The notes beneath the pieces are model-generated. The model was not told the DNA's origin. It made no database searches and saw nothing but the letters and a program-made list of their open reading frames with translations. The position numbers and the translations under genes were made by a program. A stretch of DNA of 8,413 bases from JAWOGN01 sp046496815 (GTDB lineage Bacteria > Desulfobacterota > DSM-4660 > Desulfatiglandales > Desulfatiglandaceae), in contig JAWOGN010000032.1 in assembly GCA_046496815.1 (NCBI GenBank), positions 1 through 8,413 on the forward strand, given 5' to 3'. The first letter of the stretch is position 1. Each line of letters opens with the position of its first letter. This document shows positions 5,529-8,413 of the stretch, piece after piece.

Positions 5529-7340
5529 ATGGAAAAAGAAACACGTGAAGGGATCAAAGACGAATTTCACACGAACGGAGATGTGAATTCCAAATATGAT
5601 AATGCTTCAGCGGGTTTCCCGATGGGAGAGGAAAGTGCGCGCAATGGGAGAGAGGATCACGCTGAGGAAACGAATGATTTCATGGAGTTATATGAAGAAA
5701 GCCTTAAAGGCTTCGAGCAGGGAAAGGTTGTTAAAGGTGAAATTGTCCAGGTAGACAAAGAATATGTCCTGGTCGATATCGGATATAAGTCGGAAGGGCA
5801 AATTCGGGTTGCCGAGTTTACCGATTCAACCGGCAAAGTAACGGCAAAGGTCGGCGATACGGTGGATGTCCTGTTGGTGCGGAAAGAAGATAAGGATGGC
5901 CACATTATTCTTTCCAAGGAAAAGGCAGAGAGATTCAAGGTATGGGATGATATCAAGGATGTTTATGATCATGATGAGACCGTCAAGGGAAAAATCATCT
6001 CTCAAGTAAAAGGCGGGTTTTCCGTGGACATTGGTATTCAAGCTTTCTTGCCGGGCTCCCAGGTGGATGTGAGGCCGACCCGGGACATGGCGGCATTCAT
6101 TGGGAGGACTTTCGATTTCAAAGTCATCAAATATGACAGGATGCGAAAAAATGTTGTGGTTTCCCGCAGGGTGTTGCTCGAACAAGAACGGATGGCTTCG
6201 AGAGCAAAAACGTTGGAGAAACTCGAGGAGGGGGCGATCCTGGATGGGACGGTCACAAGCATTACTCATTACGGATTGTTTATCGATCTGGGAGGGATCG
6301 ACGGCCTTGTCCATGTCACCGATATGTCTTGGGGTCGAGTCGGGAATCCGGCCGGGCTTTACGAGGTCGGGGACAAGATCACGGTCAAGGTACTGAACAT
6401 CGACAAAGAAAAGAACCGGGTATCCCTTGGTATAAAACAACTGACACCCGACCCCTGGATGGAGGCCCCCAAGAATTACCCCGTGGGCGCGAGGGTCGAA
6501 GGCCGTGTTGTTGGACTGAAGGAATACGGGGCCTTTGTGGAATTGGAAGCGGGTGTTGAAGGGTTGATTCATTTGTCCGAACTGTCGTGGACCGAAAAAC
6601 TGAGACATCCTTCACAAATATTGAATGTCGGGGATCCGGTAGACACCAAAATATTAAATGTTGATTCCGATAAGAATCGTATTTCTTTGAGCATGAAACA
6701 GTTGGAGCAAAACCCTTGGGACACCATTGCGGAGAACTATCCCGTCGGGACCATCATAGAAGGAAAAATAAAAAATATCACCGACTTCGGCATTTTTGTC
6801 GGCATTGACGATGGAATAAACGGACTGATTCACATCACCGATATTTCATGGACCAAGCCGACGAAGAATCCTTCTGAGCTCTACAAAAAGGGTCAGAATG
6901 TGCAGGCGATTGTTCTGGACGTCGACAAGGAAGCCGAGCGTTTCTCATTGGGAATCAAACAGTTAACACCGGATCCGTGGGAAGGGGTCGCCGAAAAGTA
7001 TAAGCCCGGCACTCAGGTTCGCGGCACGGTAACGAGCGTTGCCGATTTCGGCGTATTCGTGGAGTTGGAGGAAGGGATCGAGGGGCTGATTCATATCTCT
7101 GAATTGCCCAAGCGCAAAGGTGAGGATCAACTATCGCAGTTCCAGGTGGATGACATTGTTCAGGTTCAGGTTGTGAATGTGTCTCAGGATGAGAAAAGAA
7201 TCGGTCTAACCATACGAAACATGAAGACGACAAATCCTGAAAATGACGCGTACAGCAATTATGTGAACAACCAGAAGAAAGCCACTTCCAATTTGGGTGA
7301 AATTTTGGAAGGAGCGATCAATCAGCAACAGCAAACTTAA
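5529..7340 (+). CDS. rpsA: 30S ribosomal protein S1
   Basis: A 603-residue protein with six S1 (OB-fold) RNA-binding repeats at about 64-131, 149-215, 233-303, 318-390, 405-476 and 491-564. The later repeats share the GLIHxxxxSW and RxSLxxKQLxxxPW patterns. ELYEESLKGFEQGKVVKGEI (53-72) and VLVDIGYKSEG (80-90) are hallmarks of bacterial S1. S1 joins the 30S subunit and unfolds mRNA at initiation. Ahead of the first domain is an acidic extension of about 50 residues, longer than in E. coli S1. It is plausible for this lineage, though internal initiation near M52 cannot be excluded. The start at 5529 has GGGGG (5513-5517) 11 nt upstream. An out-of-frame ATG at 5519 opens an 8-codon ORF that overlaps this start. 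The C-terminal tail (565-603) is polar and Q-rich. Confidence 0.95.
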   Translation: MEKETREGIKDEFHTNGDVNSKYDNASAGFPMGEESARNGREDHAEETNDFMELYEESLKGFEQGKVVKGEIVQVDKEYVLVDIGYKSEGQIRVAEFTDSTGKVTAKVGDTVDVLLVRKEDKDGHIILSKEKAERFKVWDDIKDVYDHDETVKGKIISQVKGGFSVDIGIQAFLPGSQVDVRPTRDMAAFIGRTFDFKVIKYDRMRKNVVVSRRVLLEQERMASRAKTLEKLEEGAILDGTVTSITHYGLFIDLGGIDGLVHVTDMSWGRVGNPAGLYEVGDKITVKVLNIDKEKNRVSLGIKQLTPDPWMEAPKNYPVGARVEGRVVGLKEYGAFVELEAGVEGLIHLSELSWTEKLRHPSQILNVGDPVDTKILNVDSDKNRISLSMKQLEQNPWDTIAENYPVGTIIEGKIKNITDFGIFVGIDDGINGLIHITDISWTKPTKNPSELYKKGQNVQAIVLDVDKEAERFSLGIKQLTPDPWEGVAEKYKPGTQVRGTVTSVADFGVFVELEEGIEGLIHISELPKRKGEDQLSQFQVDDIVQVQVVNVSQDEKRIGLTIRNMKTTNPENDAYSNYVNNQKKATSNLGEILEGAINQQQQT

Positions 7341-7368
7341 CCGGAAAGGGAAGATGGAATCCGGTTTT
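7339..7368 (+). terminator. Weak candidate terminator of the S1 gene
   Basis: AACCGGA (7339-7345) pairs with TCCGGTT (7360-7366) around a 14-nt loop, followed by a short T run (7365-7368, partly in the stem). It overlaps the TAA stop codon. The stem is only 7 bp, so termination may be partial. Confidence 0.4.
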
Positions 7369-7387
7369 ACCGAAATTTGATTCGGAG

Positions 7388-7680
7388 TATGAATTTAGCC
7401 CTTTGCAAATCCCCAATATTGTAAAAGGGGACCGTTGGGATCTCTTTGAGAAGGCTGCAAATGCTTCCCTCATTCCATGGAACGGCAGCGAGGCCTTAAA
7501 ATTCATTCCGGGACAGCCCCGGAGGAAAATCTCTTGCGCACCTGAGGTCTTCTCTGCCTGCACCGTGCCCTTTATTTCGGGTATGGGGGCGTTCTACATG
7601 TCCCGATGTATCGGGATTGCAGCCTTCTCAAAGAGATCCCAACGGCCCCCAACCCACAATTTCAAAGCGCTAAATTCATA
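7388..7680. mobile_element. MITE-like element with long imperfect terminal inverted repeats
   Basis: A 293-bp non-coding block bounded by TATGAATTTAGC (7388-7399) and its perfect complement GCTAAATTCATA (7669-7680), continuing with one mismatch through CTTTG. After a diverged stretch of about 20-25 bp the arms match again: 7432-7460 and 7617-7645 are perfect 29-bp reverse complements, extended outward to GGGG/CCCC past one mismatch. Inside are further hairpins: TCCGGG/CCCGGA (7507-7523), TCCCGAT/ATCGGGA (7601-7616) and TTCCATGGAA (7473-7482). The ends begin with TA, so a TA target duplication as in IS630/mariner relatives is possible. No transposase is encoded. A 95-codon frame across it has no protein features. 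It fills most of the 384-bp gap between the S1 and ATP-grasp genes. Confidence 0.75.
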
Positions 7681-7724
7681 CAAAATGTGAAGCGTTACGG
7701 CAGCAGACGTTTTTGAGACGAGAC

Positions 7725-8413
7725 ATGGCCGGAAAAAATGCACAAATCATTGCCCTCGGAAGTCGGCTGCGCGGGGTTCCGGAGGTGCTTACAGTCGGGG
7801 TCAAACCCAACTTCCTCGACTACACGGTAGCGGAAAGAAAAATGATTCTGGATGCCGACATTATCCTCTACCCAACGTTGAACTACGCGCAGTTCCTTAC
7901 AACGATGGGCAAGCGGATTTTTCCAAGTCTGGAAACGTATCTCTATGCGGATGAAAAAATCAAACAGACGACGCTTTTTCTGATGCTTTCGATACCTCAT
8001 CCTCGCACGCGAATCTATTATCATCTCCATCATCAAGATATCCAGAGAGAATTCCAGTTCCCCTTTATCGGCAAATTGGCCCGGTCTTCCGCACGGGGGC
8101 GCGGGGTATTCAAGATTCACAATTTGCCGGAACTCACGGCATATCTCAAACAAACCCGCACCGCCTATGTCCAGGAGTTTCTGCCCCATGATCGAGATCT
8201 GCGGGTGGTGCTGGTCAACTACCAGCCGGTTCTGGCCTACTGGCGCATTTGCGCGCCGGGGGATTTCAGGGCAAATCTGTCCCGGGGTGGAGCGATCAGT
8301 TTCGATGATATCCCCCCGGAAGGCATACGGTTGGCGCAGCTTTCGGCTCTGCTTCACCAGGGGTTTGTTCCGGCGGGGCAGAAGCGCCTTTATCAAACTT
8401 TTTTTTGGCCTTG
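7725..8413 (+). CDS. RimK-like ATP-grasp ligase (partial, C-terminus beyond right edge)
   Basis: An open frame from ATG 7725 to the edge gives 229 residues with no stop. The order of ATP-grasp motifs is visible: a pre-ATP-grasp N-terminal part (1-80), PFIGKLARSSARGRGVF (113-129) with the nucleotide-binding lysine K117 and the glycine/serine-rich loop, YVQEFLP (148-154) as hinge with E151, and RDLRVVLVNYQPVLAYWR (157-174) with NLSRGGAISF (184-193). This matches RimK-type ligases that add amino acids, often glutamate, to a carboxylate using ATP. The substrate is unknown. The ribosome site is weak (GAG at 7715-7717), and TTG at 7713 is an alternative start. The downstream GFDDVGLDI and ExN metal-binding segments are not seen. 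The last 15-20 visible residues do not follow the family pattern, so sequence error, a frameshift or real divergence near the edge is possible. Confidence 0.82.
   Translation, partial: MAGKNAQIIALGSRLRGVPEVLTVGVKPNFLDYTVAERKMILDADIILYPTLNYAQFLTTMGKRIFPSLETYLYADEKIKQTTLFLMLSIPHPRTRIYYHLHHQDIQREFQFPFIGKLARSSARGRGVFKIHNLPELTAYLKQTRTAYVQEFLPHDRDLRVVLVNYQPVLAYWRICAPGDFRANLSRGGAISFDDIPPEGIRLAQLSALLHQGFVPAGQKRLYQTFFWP

Noticed and set aside
5826..6608. 260-codon minus-strand frame
   Set aside because: It is fully antisense to the S1 repeats of rpsA and has no ribosome site or recognisable motif.
7403..7690. 95-codon plus-strand frame between rpsA and the ATP-grasp gene
   Set aside because: It lies across the inverted arms of the MITE-like element, and its composition is explained by the repeats.
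7695..8396. 233-codon minus-strand frame
   Set aside because: The opposite strand encodes a RimK-like ATP-grasp protein with ordered motifs, so this frame is a shadow.

Overview
This window carries housekeeping and stress genes on a roughly balanced-GC bacterial chromosome. Gene content suggests an anaerobic or microaerobic Desulfobacterota (deltaproteobacterial) lineage, possibly a sulfate reducer or syntroph. The clues are a rubredoxin-reductase-type flavoprotein divergent from a rubrerythrin-like diiron protein, a SagB-type nitroreductase, a MenA/UbiA prenyltransferase, and a ribosomal protein S1 with an acidic N-terminal extension. This assignment is an inference from gene content, not from a phylogenetic marker search. 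I see no rRNA, tRNA, CRISPR array or transposase gene.

Left part (1-2792): a minus-strand pair, a non-disulfide FAD/NADH oxidoreductase (736-1938) followed 83 bp later by a SagB/ThcOx-type nitroreductase (starts at 652, runs off the left edge). Divergent from it, behind a good sigma70-like promoter (2275-2303), lies a rubredoxin-less rubrerythrin/ferritin-like protein (2337-2792). The 398-bp divergent spacer holds two AT-rich inverted repeats that could be operators. Oxidoreductase and diiron protein fit an NADH-driven peroxide or oxygen defence, but no rubredoxin gene is visible here.

Middle (2889-5234): a membrane prenyltransferase of the MenA/UbiA family (quinone biosynthesis), a 378-bp spacer with a tiny well-led ORF and a hairpin, a two-CBS-domain protein, and a cold-shock protein with its own promoter, a leader of about 130 nt and a strong intrinsic terminator.

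Right part (5235-8413): a six-domain ribosomal protein S1 gene (5529-7340) bracketed by two palindromic non-coding elements. The upstream one is degenerate (about 5315-5483). The downstream one (7388-7680, 293 bp) is a clear MITE-like element with long inverted arms, including a perfect 29-bp match, and internal hairpins. After it comes a RimK-like ATP-grasp ligase that is cut by the right edge.

No wholly new multi-gene system is evident. The most notable items are the 293-bp inverted-repeat element, the divergent redox-stress locus with its candidate operators, and the odd visible end of the ATP-grasp protein.
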